The notes under the pieces were generated by a model. It made no database searches and had not been told where the DNA came from. It saw only the letters and a program-made list of their open reading frames with translations. The position numbers were made by a program, and so were the translations under genes. DNA of 17,372 bases from CAZJDM01 sp964544765 (GTDB lineage Bacteria; Bdellovibrionota_B; Oligoflexia; CAYFLR01), in the NCBI GenBank assembly GCA_964544765.1, contig CAZJDM010000095.1, forward strand, positions 1 through 17,372. Reading direction: 5' to 3'. Every line of letters starts with the position of its first letter. The first letter of the stretch is position 1. Positions 8,574 through 16,045 of the stretch are shown one piece after another.

Positions 8574-9756
8574 GTTGTAATCTCCTGGCTTTTTTTGATT
8601 TCACAATATAATAATCAAACAACGGAGCAAATAAGTTCATAAAAAGTATTGCCAACATCATTCCTTCTGGATAAGCTGGATTAAACACCCTAATTAACAC
8701 TGCTAACATTCCAATCAGGATTCCATAAATCCATTTGCCTGTATAGGTCGACGGGCTAGTTACTGGATCTGTTGCCATGAAAACAGCACCAAAAGCAAAT
8801 CCTCCCACTAATAAATGATAATGGGCCGGCAAGTACATGAAAGTTGGAAAAGCTGGTACAGCCAGAAAATTGAGAAATAATCCGGTTAAATACCCTCCCA
8901 AAAAAACACCTATCATAGTCCTATAGCTGGCAACTTTTGCTATCAGCAATATAATTGCTCCAATCATAATAGCTAAGAAACTTGTTTCTCCAATACTTCC
9001 AGCATACCCTCCCATCAAAAGCGTCTTTAACGAAAAACCCGCATTATGCAAAGCTGTTACAATATTTGATCCCACATCAGAAGCTGCTACCAGAGATAGT
9101 GGGGTCGCGGATGAAATAACATCAGCATTGGAAGAAAATAACTGCCAACTGTGGGTCCACACTGAATCTCCCGACATATCTCCTGGGTAGGTAAAAAATA
9201 AAAAACACCGAGCTAATAAGGCAGGATTTAATATATTCATCCCCACCCCACCAAACACTTCCTTGCCAATTACAACACCAAAAGAAATTCCCACGGCAGC
9301 TTGCCACAACGGAATAGTTGGAGGTAAAATTAAGGGGAACAACATCCCACTAACCAAAAAGCCTTCATTAATCTCATGCTTTCTAACAGATGCAAATACA
9401 ACTTCCCAAAAACCACCTACTATGTAAGAAACTAATATTAAAGGACCTACAATTAAAATTCCCTGCCAAAAACTACATAACAGCGTTGGCGCACCCTCTC
9501 CCTTTGATAACAATGAATTAAAACCAGTATTATATATGCCGAATAATAAACAAGGTAGTAAGGCAATAATAACTATAGACATAAAACGCTTCAGGTCCAT
9601 GCCATCTCTTATATGAGGGCCTTTTTTAGTGTTATGATCCAAAGAAAGTAAAAGGGCATCCAGAGCATCAATAAGCGGGTTTAATTTTGCTAACTTGGTA
9701 TCTTTTACCGTTTTTCGAACATAGGAAAATAACGATTCAAGCCAATTAACTATCAT
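8563..9756 (-). CDS. nqrB: Na+-translocating NADH:quinone reductase subunit B
   Basis: This 397-residue polytopic membrane subunit is part of the Na+ path and binds riboflavin and a covalent FMN. The flavinylation motif reads SSATPL at 215-220, giving Thr218 as attachment site; the Ser in place of the usual Gly is also common in the related RnfD. Other family segments are KKGPHIRDGMDLKRFM (44-59), MNILNPALLARCFLFF (173-188), FMATDPVTSP (326-335) and NPAYPEGMMLA (359-369). The ATG overlaps the nqrA TGA by four bases (ATGA at 9753-9756), with AAGGAAAG as ribosome binding site. The length matches the family. Confidence 0.97.
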   Translation of the reverse strand: MIVNWLESLFSYVRKTVKDTKLAKLNPLIDALDALLLSLDHNTKKGPHIRDGMDLKRFMSIVIIALLPCLLFGIYNTGFNSLLSKGEGAPTLLCSFWQGILIVGPLILVSYIVGGFWEVVFASVRKHEINEGFLVSGMLFPLILPPTIPLWQAAVGISFGVVIGKEVFGGVGMNILNPALLARCFLFFTYPGDMSGDSVWTHSWQLFSSNADVISSATPLSLVAASDVGSNIVTALHNAGFSLKTLLMGGYAGSIGETSFLAIMIGAIILLIAKVASYRTMIGVFLGGYLTGLFLNFLAVPAFPTFMYLPAHYHLLVGGFAFGAVFMATDPVTSPSTYTGKWIYGILIGMLAVLIRVFNPAYPEGMMLAILFMNLFAPLFDYYIVKSKKARRLQRAT

Positions 9757-11192
9757 TCCATACTTTCCTTTAATAGTTTTAATCTACATTCATCAAAGAT
9801 AGTATCTAATTCTATTTTTGAGGGGCATACATATGTACAGAGACCGCAGCCCACACAATCCAATAATCCCAGTTCTTCGCTTTCATCATAATCCTCAGCT
9901 AGCACAGCCTTAAAAAGCTTGTCGGGCAATATGTCCACTGGACATACTTTATCACAATAATTACACTGAACACATGGTCTTACCTCACCATGGATCTTGG
10001 TACTTAATCTATACAAATGGTTCACATTTAAACTGGAAGGAAAGGTTGTTCCGACACTATGTTCGCCAAATCTTGGTTGAAGGAAACCGAATAATCGTCG
10101 ACCTTTTCCTTCTGCTAAAACATGGACCGAATAATCATAATACCCAAGGTATCCTTTAATAGGATTTTGATCTGGTGAGCCTTGATCCAAATTTACCGCC
10201 AACCGGTCTTGATTTACATCACTTCCAGTGAAAACACCTCCACTAATAAAACGAGAGTTTTGCTCAATAATCCGTTCCTGAGCTATAGAAGCAATAGATG
10301 AACCAAAATTAACCTCTAGATATTGGGGAGAACTAACATTACTACCCACTAAAGATATTATTTTTCGAGTAGGAATTTGCCCAGATTTGAATAATTGACC
10401 TATACTAATAACATCTTGAAAAGATAATCTCCAAAGCTTTTGTCCTTTTTTCAGAGGCTGTTGGTAATATAGTTGAGCACCCACATGCTGAGCAGGATAT
10501 TTACCACTTATAGCCCACAATTCAGCTCGCTTTTGTATTTCTCCATCTGTTACAAATTTAGGTTTATTACCATTACTAGTACTAGTACTAGTACTAGTTT
10601 CATATGAAACAATTACCTTATTAGCTAATTGCTTCAATACACCCAGACCTTTCAAAAAACTGTTTTTTTGTTCAGTATTTTCAAGGATATACGAAGCATC
10701 AGGTAGCCACGGTTCCTTGTTAAAAGCTGACACGTAAACATCTTGAATATCATCTTGCGGATCAGCAATGACATCGTATGGAAATTGCCTGATTAACGGC
10801 CATAATCCGGTTTTAAGCAAGATTTTTTTGATCTGCTCCCCAGATAATTGATTTATCGATGAGATATCTCCTAAATCCAAACCTACTTGTGATTGATTTC
10901 CATCAACCTTTATAAGGATTTCTAGAACTTTCCTCCTAGCGCCCCATTTTATTTTGACTACCGTACCACTAGCAGGAGAAGTGAATTTTACATCTGTAAA
11001 TGTTTTATCATGAAAAAGTATGGTTCCAACCTGGACAGATTGGTTTTCTTTAATCAACATTTTAGGTTTTAAAAATTTAAAATCTGTTGGTTTAACAGCA
11101 ATAAATTCCGACAAACCTAGTTTTTTAATTTCTGGTCTCGGTTGGCCTTTAAGCCTAATATCACAGCCTTTTTTCACTTGTATGGACTTCAT
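9753..11192 (-). CDS. nqrA: Na+-translocating NADH:quinone reductase subunit A, with RnfC-like iron-sulfur motifs
   Basis: This 479-residue cytoplasmic subunit is homologous to RnfC. The N-terminus (IQVKKGCDIRLKGQPRP), the barrel-sandwich region (FTSPASGTVVKIKWGARRKVL, in two parts around 70-90) and the central WRLSFQDVISIG and FGF regions fit NqrA. Unlike the Vibrio protein, its C-terminus keeps two complete CxxCxxCxxxCP motifs: Cys407/410/413/417 and Cys446/449/452/456. These are predicted to bind two [4Fe-4S] clusters as in RnfC, and they make the protein some 30 residues longer than Vibrio NqrA. Residues 199-206 are a (Thr-Ser)4 run from a DNA tandem repeat. It is the first gene of the operon. 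The ATG start fits the family N-terminus but has no clear Shine-Dalgarno. An RnfC identity is argued against by the neighbouring nqrBCDEF. Confidence 0.93.
   Translation of the reverse strand: MKSIQVKKGCDIRLKGQPRPEIKKLGLSEFIAVKPTDFKFLKPKMLIKENQSVQVGTILFHDKTFTDVKFTSPASGTVVKIKWGARRKVLEILIKVDGNQSQVGLDLGDISSINQLSGEQIKKILLKTGLWPLIRQFPYDVIADPQDDIQDVYVSAFNKEPWLPDASYILENTEQKNSFLKGLGVLKQLANKVIVSYETSTSTSTSNGNKPKFVTDGEIQKRAELWAISGKYPAQHVGAQLYYQQPLKKGQKLWRLSFQDVISIGQLFKSGQIPTRKIISLVGSNVSSPQYLEVNFGSSIASIAQERIIEQNSRFISGGVFTGSDVNQDRLAVNLDQGSPDQNPIKGYLGYYDYSVHVLAEGKGRRLFGFLQPRFGEHSVGTTFPSSLNVNHLYRLSTKIHGEVRPCVQCNYCDKVCPVDILPDKLFKAVLAEDYDESEELGLLDCVGCGLCTYVCPSKIELDTIFDECRLKLLKESME
10575..10598. repeat. (ACTAGT)4 hexanucleotide tandem repeat inside nqrA
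   Basis: Four perfect consecutive ACTAGT units occupy 24 bp. They read as Thr-Ser four times at residues 199-206 of NqrA. The unit is its own reverse complement. Because it is six bases, loss or gain of units keeps the frame and would change the length of a surface loop. Confidence 0.95.
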
Positions 11193-11201
11193 AACGAGAC
11201 C

Positions 11202-11230
11202 ATACTATTCCACAAATTTGAAAAATTCAA
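11202..11230 (-). promoter_or_regulatory. Possible sigma70-type promoter for the nqr operon
   Basis: On the minus strand, TTGAAT (11225-11230) and TAGTAT (11202-11207) are separated by 17 bases; each matches consensus at four of six positions. The start site would fall only a few bases before the nqrA ATG at 11192, in keeping with the absence of a Shine-Dalgarno. In AT-rich DNA such matches arise by chance. No TGGC-N-TTGC (-24/-12) sigma54 site is visible anywhere in the 11193-11361 spacer on either strand. Confidence 0.3.
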
Positions 11231-11361
11231 TAGATATATTAAAAAATATTTTCCAATTTGGTCTTTTTTATTTTAGTATAGAGTTTACACTATGATATGG
11301 TCCTACACTTAGTACTGTATAGTGTTTTATTTTATTGCTTGAGGTTTTAACAAGACAAATC

Positions 11362-12921
11362 ATGACTAAAAATAATAATAAAAAAGAAAAATCGTTGGTT
11401 GCCCTTAAACCAAGCCGCCAACACTCAAGACCAATAATTCTAACCAATACGCTCCCTAAAGACAAAGGAGTGTTTGATCATTTTGATACTAAAGTAATTA
11501 TCCTCGATCGCAACATGAAGGTCCAATTAATTAACCGAGCAGCAGAAAAAGCCTTGGGAGTGACCTCAAACGAGGTTAAAGGAAAGGATTTTTTAGAAGT
11601 TAAGGCTAAAACCACTAAAAAAGACTTGTCCAAGGATCTAAACGAAGTTATGGGGCAACTAAAAACCTTAAATCAAAGAGAACTCCACCATTTAGGTCCA
11701 GATCAAACCGCTAGGCTAATTGATTTTAGCTACGTCCCCATGGTTAACGACAAAGGAGAAATTGAAGGAATTCTTTCATTTGGCCAGGATGTGACTGAAG
11801 CCATTGATTCCGAAAGGATTGAAGGAGAAACAGCTCATAAAGTACAGGATTTACTGAGTCAATTGGATCAACAAAACTTGCGTATCATTGAATTACAAAA
11901 CCAACTAGAAGATCGTTATCAATTTCATAATATAATCGGGAAAAACCCTAAAATGGGTGAAGTATATACTTTGATTGAAAAAATAGCCCCCACCGACTCA
12001 ACGGTTCTAATTACAGGCGAGACAGGTGTTGGTAAAGAATTGGTTGCTAAAGCTGTTCACTTTAATAGTACTAGAAAAAACAAACCGCTTATAAGCATAA
12101 ATTGCGCAGCACTACCAGAAACTTTATTGGAAAGTGAGTTATTTGGTCACGTTAAAGGGTCGTTCACCGGAGCATTTAGAGATAAAAAAGGAAAATTTGA
12201 GCTAGCCCAAGGAGGAACACTCTTTCTAGATGAACTGGGAGAAATGAGTCTAACAACTCAAGTAAAACTACTTAGAGTAATACAGGAAAGAGAAATAGAG
12301 AGAATTGGTGATGAGAAAAAAATCTCCATTGACATTCGAATCATTGCCGCGACCAATCAAAATCTGGCTCAAGAAGTTGAAAAAGGAACCTTTCGCAAGG
12401 ATCTTTATTATCGATTAAAAATATTGACTATTCACATTCCACCACTAAGAGAACGTCTTGATGATATACCCCTTTTATCTCGTTTTTTCATTGATCGTTT
12501 TAATGAAAGACTGAATAAAACCATCAAATCCATATCTCCAAAGGTTCAACAAAGTCTAATGACATATAACTGGCCCGGTAATGTGAGAGAGCTTGAAGGA
12601 GTTTTGGAAAAAGCGGTTATATTATCCGATGGAGATCAAATTGAAGATCTCTACCAAACAAATATTGATGAATTGCCTGTCAAACCAACAACTGATTCCG
12701 AGCTTTTACACCAACAAACTCTTGAATCAACTGACTTACACTCACAAACCTTTCAAGAACTAGAAGATATACTATCTGAGACAGAACGTAATTACTTTCT
12801 TGAAATATTTACCCGTTACCGGGGTAGAATAAATGATATTGCCGAACATTCCGGCTTAACCAGAAGAACCATTTTAAACAAGATGAAAAAATATGGAATC
12901 GAGAAAAAAAACTTTAAATAG
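11362..12921 (+). CDS. PAS-domain sigma54-dependent transcriptional activator (NtrC-like)
   Basis: This predicted enhancer-binding protein of 519 residues remodels RNA polymerase carrying sigma54. In order it has a basic N-terminal tail, a PAS sensor (about 36-146, with VIILDRNMKVQLINRAAE), a coiled-coil linker (about 158-185), the AAA+ domain and a Fis-type helix-turn-helix (about 489-512). The AAA+ domain has Walker A GETGVGKE (219-226), Walker B TLFLDE (286-291), the arginine region RKDLYYR (345-351) and a sigma54-contact loop that reads GSFTGA (266-271) instead of GAFTGA. There is no receiver domain, so the signal is probably sensed by the PAS domain. The ATG at 11362 is preferred to an in-frame TTG at 11335 that has no ribosome binding site. 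It is divergent from nqrA, 169 bp away. Confidence 0.9.
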   Translation: MTKNNNKKEKSLVALKPSRQHSRPIILTNTLPKDKGVFDHFDTKVIILDRNMKVQLINRAAEKALGVTSNEVKGKDFLEVKAKTTKKDLSKDLNEVMGQLKTLNQRELHHLGPDQTARLIDFSYVPMVNDKGEIEGILSFGQDVTEAIDSERIEGETAHKVQDLLSQLDQQNLRIIELQNQLEDRYQFHNIIGKNPKMGEVYTLIEKIAPTDSTVLITGETGVGKELVAKAVHFNSTRKNKPLISINCAALPETLLESELFGHVKGSFTGAFRDKKGKFELAQGGTLFLDELGEMSLTTQVKLLRVIQEREIERIGDEKKISIDIRIIAATNQNLAQEVEKGTFRKDLYYRLKILTIHIPPLRERLDDIPLLSRFFIDRFNERLNKTIKSISPKVQQSLMTYNWPGNVRELEGVLEKAVILSDGDQIEDLYQTNIDELPVKPTTDSELLHQQTLESTDLHSQTFQELEDILSETERNYFLEIFTRYRGRINDIAEHSGLTRRTILNKMKKYGIEKKNFK

Positions 12922-13177
12922 TGAAGAACAAATCAGTAGAATTCAAAGAACATCTGCATCTCATAATAATATCTTTGATTCTGATTATAAGAAGAGACAA
13001 GAATTATTCGCTAAAGAAGTGAAAAAATATTCTTTTGTATATAAATGCACTGACTGTTCTTATTATGATCTCCCTAAAAACGACTGTAGTATGGGTTTTC
13101 CTCTTCCAGAAAAGGTCCAAACTCAACGGGGAAATTTATTAGAAGATGAATTTTGTAAATATTTTGAGATTGATTGA
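12893..13177 (+). CDS. Small four-cysteine protein, putative metal-binding, function unknown
   Basis: A 94-residue ORF overlaps the last 29 bases of the regulator gene in another frame. The first 45 residues are polar and probably flexible or helical. The C-terminal half contains YKCTDCSYYDL (Cys52, Cys55), DCSMGFP (Cys65) and FCKYFEID at the very end (Cys88), a CxxC-x9-C-x22-C pattern suited to zinc or an iron-sulfur cluster. I recall similar short proteins (CxxCxxF, CxxGYP, FCKxFE) of unknown function in delta-type proteobacteria, but this is memory and not a search. The only usable start is ATG 12893, so translation is probably coupled to the regulator. A supporting role with that regulator is an inference from the overlap. 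Confidence 0.7.
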   Translation: MESRKKTLNSEEQISRIQRTSASHNNIFDSDYKKRQELFAKEVKKYSFVYKCTDCSYYDLPKNDCSMGFPLPEKVQTQRGNLLEDEFCKYFEID

Positions 13178-13245
13178 AATAATTTTATATATACCTTCAA
13201 ATCTAAGCAATAATATGCTACATATTAATAACTTAGAAATTGACG

Positions 13246-13261
13246 TATGCAAAAAGGCATA
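13246..13261 (+). promoter_or_regulatory. Small hairpin presenting the ribosome binding site of the lipoprotein protease
   Basis: Arms tatgc (13246-13250) and gcata (13257-13261) flank the loop aaaaag. The AAGG of the ribosome binding site thus lies across the loop and stem edge, nine bases before ATG 13267. The stem is short and may be chance. The site decides the start of the next gene. Confidence 0.3.
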
Positions 13262-13266
13262 TCCAA

Positions 13267-14250
13267 ATGACTAGAAAACCTATAAAATTGTTCCTTATTA
13301 TTATCATTTCTACCCTTTTAACCACAGTTACCTTTATCTTAATCTCTAGCTGTAAATATGGCAGCATCAAGACTCAAATCAAGGAAATGGGGTTTATTAA
13401 TCCCGACAATTACCAATTCACTCGTTGGAAACGATACTTTAAGCTCAAGTTTGATCCTGACGAAATTAAAAAAGGCATTTATACTATCTGGAACAAAAGA
13501 AAAAACCTTAAAAATGCTGGACATGCTTTTCTAATAACAAATGATGGATACATGTTAACCACCTTACATAATATTCAAAACTGTTATAATCCCAGACGGT
13601 CCTTACCCCAAGATTGTCCGTCCAGCGTAATGTCAGTTTGGATCAAAACCGATGAAATGGAAAATTTTCAATTTGGAATGCCTCAACCATTGATCCGTTA
13701 TTATTCTTTTACTATTATAAAAGTTGGACATTATGGAAAAAGGACTAAATCTACCTCAAAATCCCGTTCTTGTTCCTCTGTCTCTGATAATTCATTTGAC
13801 GCTGCCCTGATAAAGGTAGATCAATATATTTCTGAAGCCAAACCTCTTAAAATAAAAAGACATCTACCCTCTATACCCGTTCGAGTATTCACAATAGGTA
13901 AGCCTATAGACAAATATACTTATAGAATCTTACGTCACTCCAATCAAACATATAAATACCCAGTAACCAATTCCCAAACGGGTTCCTTTACCTTAAGTAC
14001 CGGAATATTAAGCAAAGTAACTGCTCATAGAAATTTAATCAGCTCTAACCGTTTTGGAAAAAATCAAGCCCTAGATGTTTTTGTTGGTAACAGTGGAAGC
14101 CCCTTATTATTATCCGATGGAACTGTTGTTGGAATTCATTACTCAGATATCAAACTTTATAAAAATAATTGCCGTACCACTATTATTGCACCTTCACATC
14201 ATGTACAAAATGTCTCAACAGCTAGAGTCATTGAAAAATTCAATCTTTAA
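13267..14250 (+). CDS. Trypsin-like serine protease, predicted lipoprotein
   Basis: The protein has 327 residues from ATG 13267, which has AAAGG nine bases upstream; an upstream in-frame TTG at 13240 lacks one. The N-terminus is a lipoprotein signal peptide: MTRK, a hydrophobic run, then lipobox LISSC with Cys29 as the lipidation site. Lys30 at +2 allows outer-membrane sorting. The mature part is an S1-like (trypsin 2) peptidase with the full triad: His101 in LTTLHNI, Asp178 in SFDAALIKVD and Ser276 in GNSGSP. Four further cysteines (106, 117, 169, 302) could form two disulfides, in keeping with export. There is no PDZ domain, unlike DegP. The insert before Asp178 is rich in Ser, Lys and Arg. 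Its stop overlaps the convergent hipA stop by 4 bp. The substrate is unknown. Confidence 0.85.
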   Translation: MTRKPIKLFLIIIISTLLTTVTFILISSCKYGSIKTQIKEMGFINPDNYQFTRWKRYFKLKFDPDEIKKGIYTIWNKRKNLKNAGHAFLITNDGYMLTTLHNIQNCYNPRRSLPQDCPSSVMSVWIKTDEMENFQFGMPQPLIRYYSFTIIKVGHYGKRTKSTSKSRSCSSVSDNSFDAALIKVDQYISEAKPLKIKRHLPSIPVRVFTIGKPIDKYTYRILRHSNQTYKYPVTNSQTGSFTLSTGILSKVTAHRNLISSNRFGKNQALDVFVGNSGSPLLLSDGTVVGIHYSDIKLYKNNCRTTIIAPSHHVQNVSTARVIEKFNL

Positions 14251-15473
14251 TAACCATTTTTCAATACAAAGCTATTTTCAAATAACTTTATCGTTTCCTC
14301 TTTTGCTCCCGTCGTTCTAAATTCATTCTGCCATGTGCTTATTACAACTTCTTGCATTTCATCAATTAATTCTTTTGCGTTATTCTCGGTTAAGCGAAAA
14401 AATCTTGCTGCAGACAATGCATTTTTTAAACTAGCTTCTTTACCATAACTTCCTATTCCTAAGGAGAGAGAATATGAACCTGTACTGTTAAGAGCAGGTA
14501 CTACATCATAAAGCGGAGATAAGCGCCATTTATTATCTTGATCGTATAAAAACCCAAAATTACGTAAATGGTCATCATTATTATTTACCATTATATTAAA
14601 AACCATTCTTTTATAAAGTTCCAACAAATCATCTTTAAAAGCTGAAGAATATTTTACCACCGCATCAACAAGAGCTCTATATTCAAAGGCATCATATTGA
14701 TTATCAGCAATATTGGTCATTGTTAACGCTGAAACGAAGTGTATTGGATTCCCCTTTTGATCCCTATCAAAACGCTCAATCAAATAAACATCCCGATTGA
14801 GGGCACGTGATAACTGAATAATAGGTACGTTAAGTCCACATTTTTTGGCTAGGTTCATTGTCGCATATTCCGCGGCAGGAATATTAAAAGTATCCTTTGA
14901 AGTAGAAAATTTAGCTAAATGTAAGCTACCATTCCAAATAACATTCGCTTTGGGCCTTGCGCCTCCGGAACCTGAAGCGTTATCAATTAATTGTTTATAA
15001 GCTTCCGATTCTATACCAGCGAGAACATCTTCTATTCCCTGTGCATTCATAGACAAATCAATATATCTCATTTTATAATTTTTCCACTTATCCGGTGTCC
15101 AAATCTTTGGACCACCGAAGGGATCTGGACCAAAAGCCAAAGCTCCTACTCTATCGGGATTAGTTCCCGCTAAATAAATTAGCTCATCTTTAACCGTTCC
15201 AGGAAATTTTTTATCAAATAAATATCTACCCCACGCATCAGGGCCAGCATCTCTCAAGCCATTAAAGATTGAAAATCCTTCATGTGTATATTGTGATACA
15301 TCTATTAATTTTAGTTGATAAGGATCAATACATATACTATCTAATCTTTTAAGATACTCTTTACCATAACGAAAAGCACTACTACTATTTCTTCCCATTG
15401 ATTCATGTGACACAATACCACATGGAATCCATCCGTCGTTTTTCAGATAGATATAAACATATAATTCTTTCAA
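14247..15473 (-). CDS. hipA: HipA-family serine/threonine kinase toxin
   Basis: This 408-residue protein is the toxin kinase of a type II toxin-antitoxin pair. It has the N-terminal subdomain with GLRDAGPDAWGR (72-83) and a glycine-rich segment ASGSGGARPK (166-175), which includes candidate autophosphorylation serines. Further motifs are the ATP-site lysine in HLAKF (Lys188), Glu202 in AAEYA, the catalytic loop NNNDDHLRNFGF (287-298) and the metal-binding SPLYDVVP (309-316, Asp313). All kinase motifs look intact. E. coli HipA phosphorylates glutamyl-tRNA synthetase; the target here is unknown. The start is TTG, with GAGG seven bases upstream. It follows the HTH antitoxin gene after 70 bp and converges with the protease gene, overlapping it by four bases. 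Confidence 0.9.
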   Translation of the reverse strand: MKELYVYIYLKNDGWIPCGIVSHESMGRNSSSAFRYGKEYLKRLDSICIDPYQLKLIDVSQYTHEGFSIFNGLRDAGPDAWGRYLFDKKFPGTVKDELIYLAGTNPDRVGALAFGPDPFGGPKIWTPDKWKNYKMRYIDLSMNAQGIEDVLAGIESEAYKQLIDNASGSGGARPKANVIWNGSLHLAKFSTSKDTFNIPAAEYATMNLAKKCGLNVPIIQLSRALNRDVYLIERFDRDQKGNPIHFVSALTMTNIADNQYDAFEYRALVDAVVKYSSAFKDDLLELYKRMVFNIMVNNNDDHLRNFGFLYDQDNKWRLSPLYDVVPALNSTGSYSLSLGIGSYGKEASLKNALSAARFFRLTENNAKELIDEMQEVVISTWQNEFRTTGAKEETIKLFENSFVLKNGY

Positions 15474-15543
15474 TTAAATACCTCGCCTCGATAGGCTTTG
15501 TTTTCAAAGCAGAAAAAGTTACTAATCTTTATGATGTCCATAA

Positions 15544-15888
15544 CTAGAAATCAAGATTGATTTTGGGATCAATTTTCGCTTTTTTATGAGAAGTTCTCTT
15601 TATATTTTTCACTTCTTGTTCTATAGCGACAATATCGTTAAACTCACTAAGTGCTACAAGTAAACCGTTTAGCATATCAAAATGATTTAGAATTTCAAAA
15701 AATAACCCTAATCCAACTCCCGGATCTCCATTCTCCAACCTTTTAATGGTTGCCCTATTGATTCCTAATTTATCGGCTAACGCAGTAGCGGTGATTTTTC
15801 TTCTTTTTCGAGCGATTTTAATATTTTCTGCACATTCTAATAACGCTCTTTCAGTATTTAAAGATATATTTCTTTTGCTCATTATCAT
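15544..15888 (-). CDS. hipB: HipB-like XRE-family antitoxin/repressor
   Basis: This 114-residue DNA-binding protein lies directly upstream of hipA on the same strand, the usual antitoxin-first order. A Cro/C1-type helix-turn-helix spans about 22-70, with ARKRRKITATALADKLG, INRATIKRLENGDPGVG and then LFFEILNHF. A basic linker (NIKRTSHKKAK) and a short hydrophobic tail (INLDF) follow, which could contact the toxin. It should neutralise HipA and repress the operon by binding upstream operators; the ATTGCTATA boxes are candidates. Two starts are possible, ATG 15888 and ATG 15882. Neither has a strong Shine-Dalgarno, only a GAAAG stretch, so the first two residues are uncertain. Confidence 0.88.
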   Translation of the reverse strand: MIMSKRNISLNTERALLECAENIKIARKRRKITATALADKLGINRATIKRLENGDPGVGLGLFFEILNHFDMLNGLLVALSEFNDIVAIEQEVKNIKRTSHKKAKIDPKINLDF

Positions 15889-15908
15889 TTTTCTTTCGTA
15901 TTATGATG

Positions 15909-15914
15909 ATTATA
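15909..15914 (-). promoter_or_regulatory. Candidate -10 box of the hipBA promoter
   Basis: A perfect TATAAT on the minus strand lies 20 bases before the hipB start. No good -35 is found at 17 bp; that position is occupied by the proximal ATTGCTATA box (15933-15941), so repression by occlusion would be natural. The DNA is so AT-rich that -10 matches are weak evidence. Confidence 0.35.
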
Positions 15915-15932
15915 CATACCAATATTTTGTAA

Positions 15933-16045
15933 ATTGCTATATATAATTATCATTATAAATTACTATTACTAACAATTCAATAATACATTTATATTGATAT
16001 ATATTTATAGCAATAATTGATTAAATGATATAAATATATAGCAAT
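15933..16045. repeat. Three ATTGCTATA boxes in the hipBA-trkH spacer (candidate HipB operators)
   Basis: One copy, ATTGCTATATAT (15933-15944), has an exact 12-bp inverted partner ATATATAGCAAT at 16034-16045. A third, TATAGCAAT (16006-16014), is in direct orientation with the latter, with a 31-bp start-to-start distance of about three helical turns. The other sequence in the 15889-16125 gap is AT-rich and featureless. Repeated sites upstream of an XRE antitoxin gene suggest cooperative autoregulation; this is inference. The two distal copies could alternatively belong to the trkH 3' region. Confidence 0.5.

Noticed and set aside
9122..9307. Reading frame on the minus strand inside nqrB
   Set aside because: It is a shadow of nqrB in another frame, with no ribosome binding site or recognisable protein character.
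11335..11361. TTG at 11335 as the start of the sigma54 activator
   Set aside because: It has no ribosome binding site and adds nine non-conserved residues; ATG 11362 is a better start, though GAGG is rather far from it.
11268..11465. Minus-strand ORF antisense to the regulator start
   Set aside because: It is antisense to a clear gene and occupies the nqr promoter spacer; no supporting signals.
13240..13266. TTG at 13240 as the start of the lipoprotein protease
   Set aside because: ATG 13267 has a well-placed AAAGG and gives a standard lipoprotein signal peptide.
14075..14320. Plus-strand frame across the protease/hipA junction
   Set aside because: It overlaps two well-supported genes in a different frame; the hydrophobic translation is an effect of AT-rich composition.
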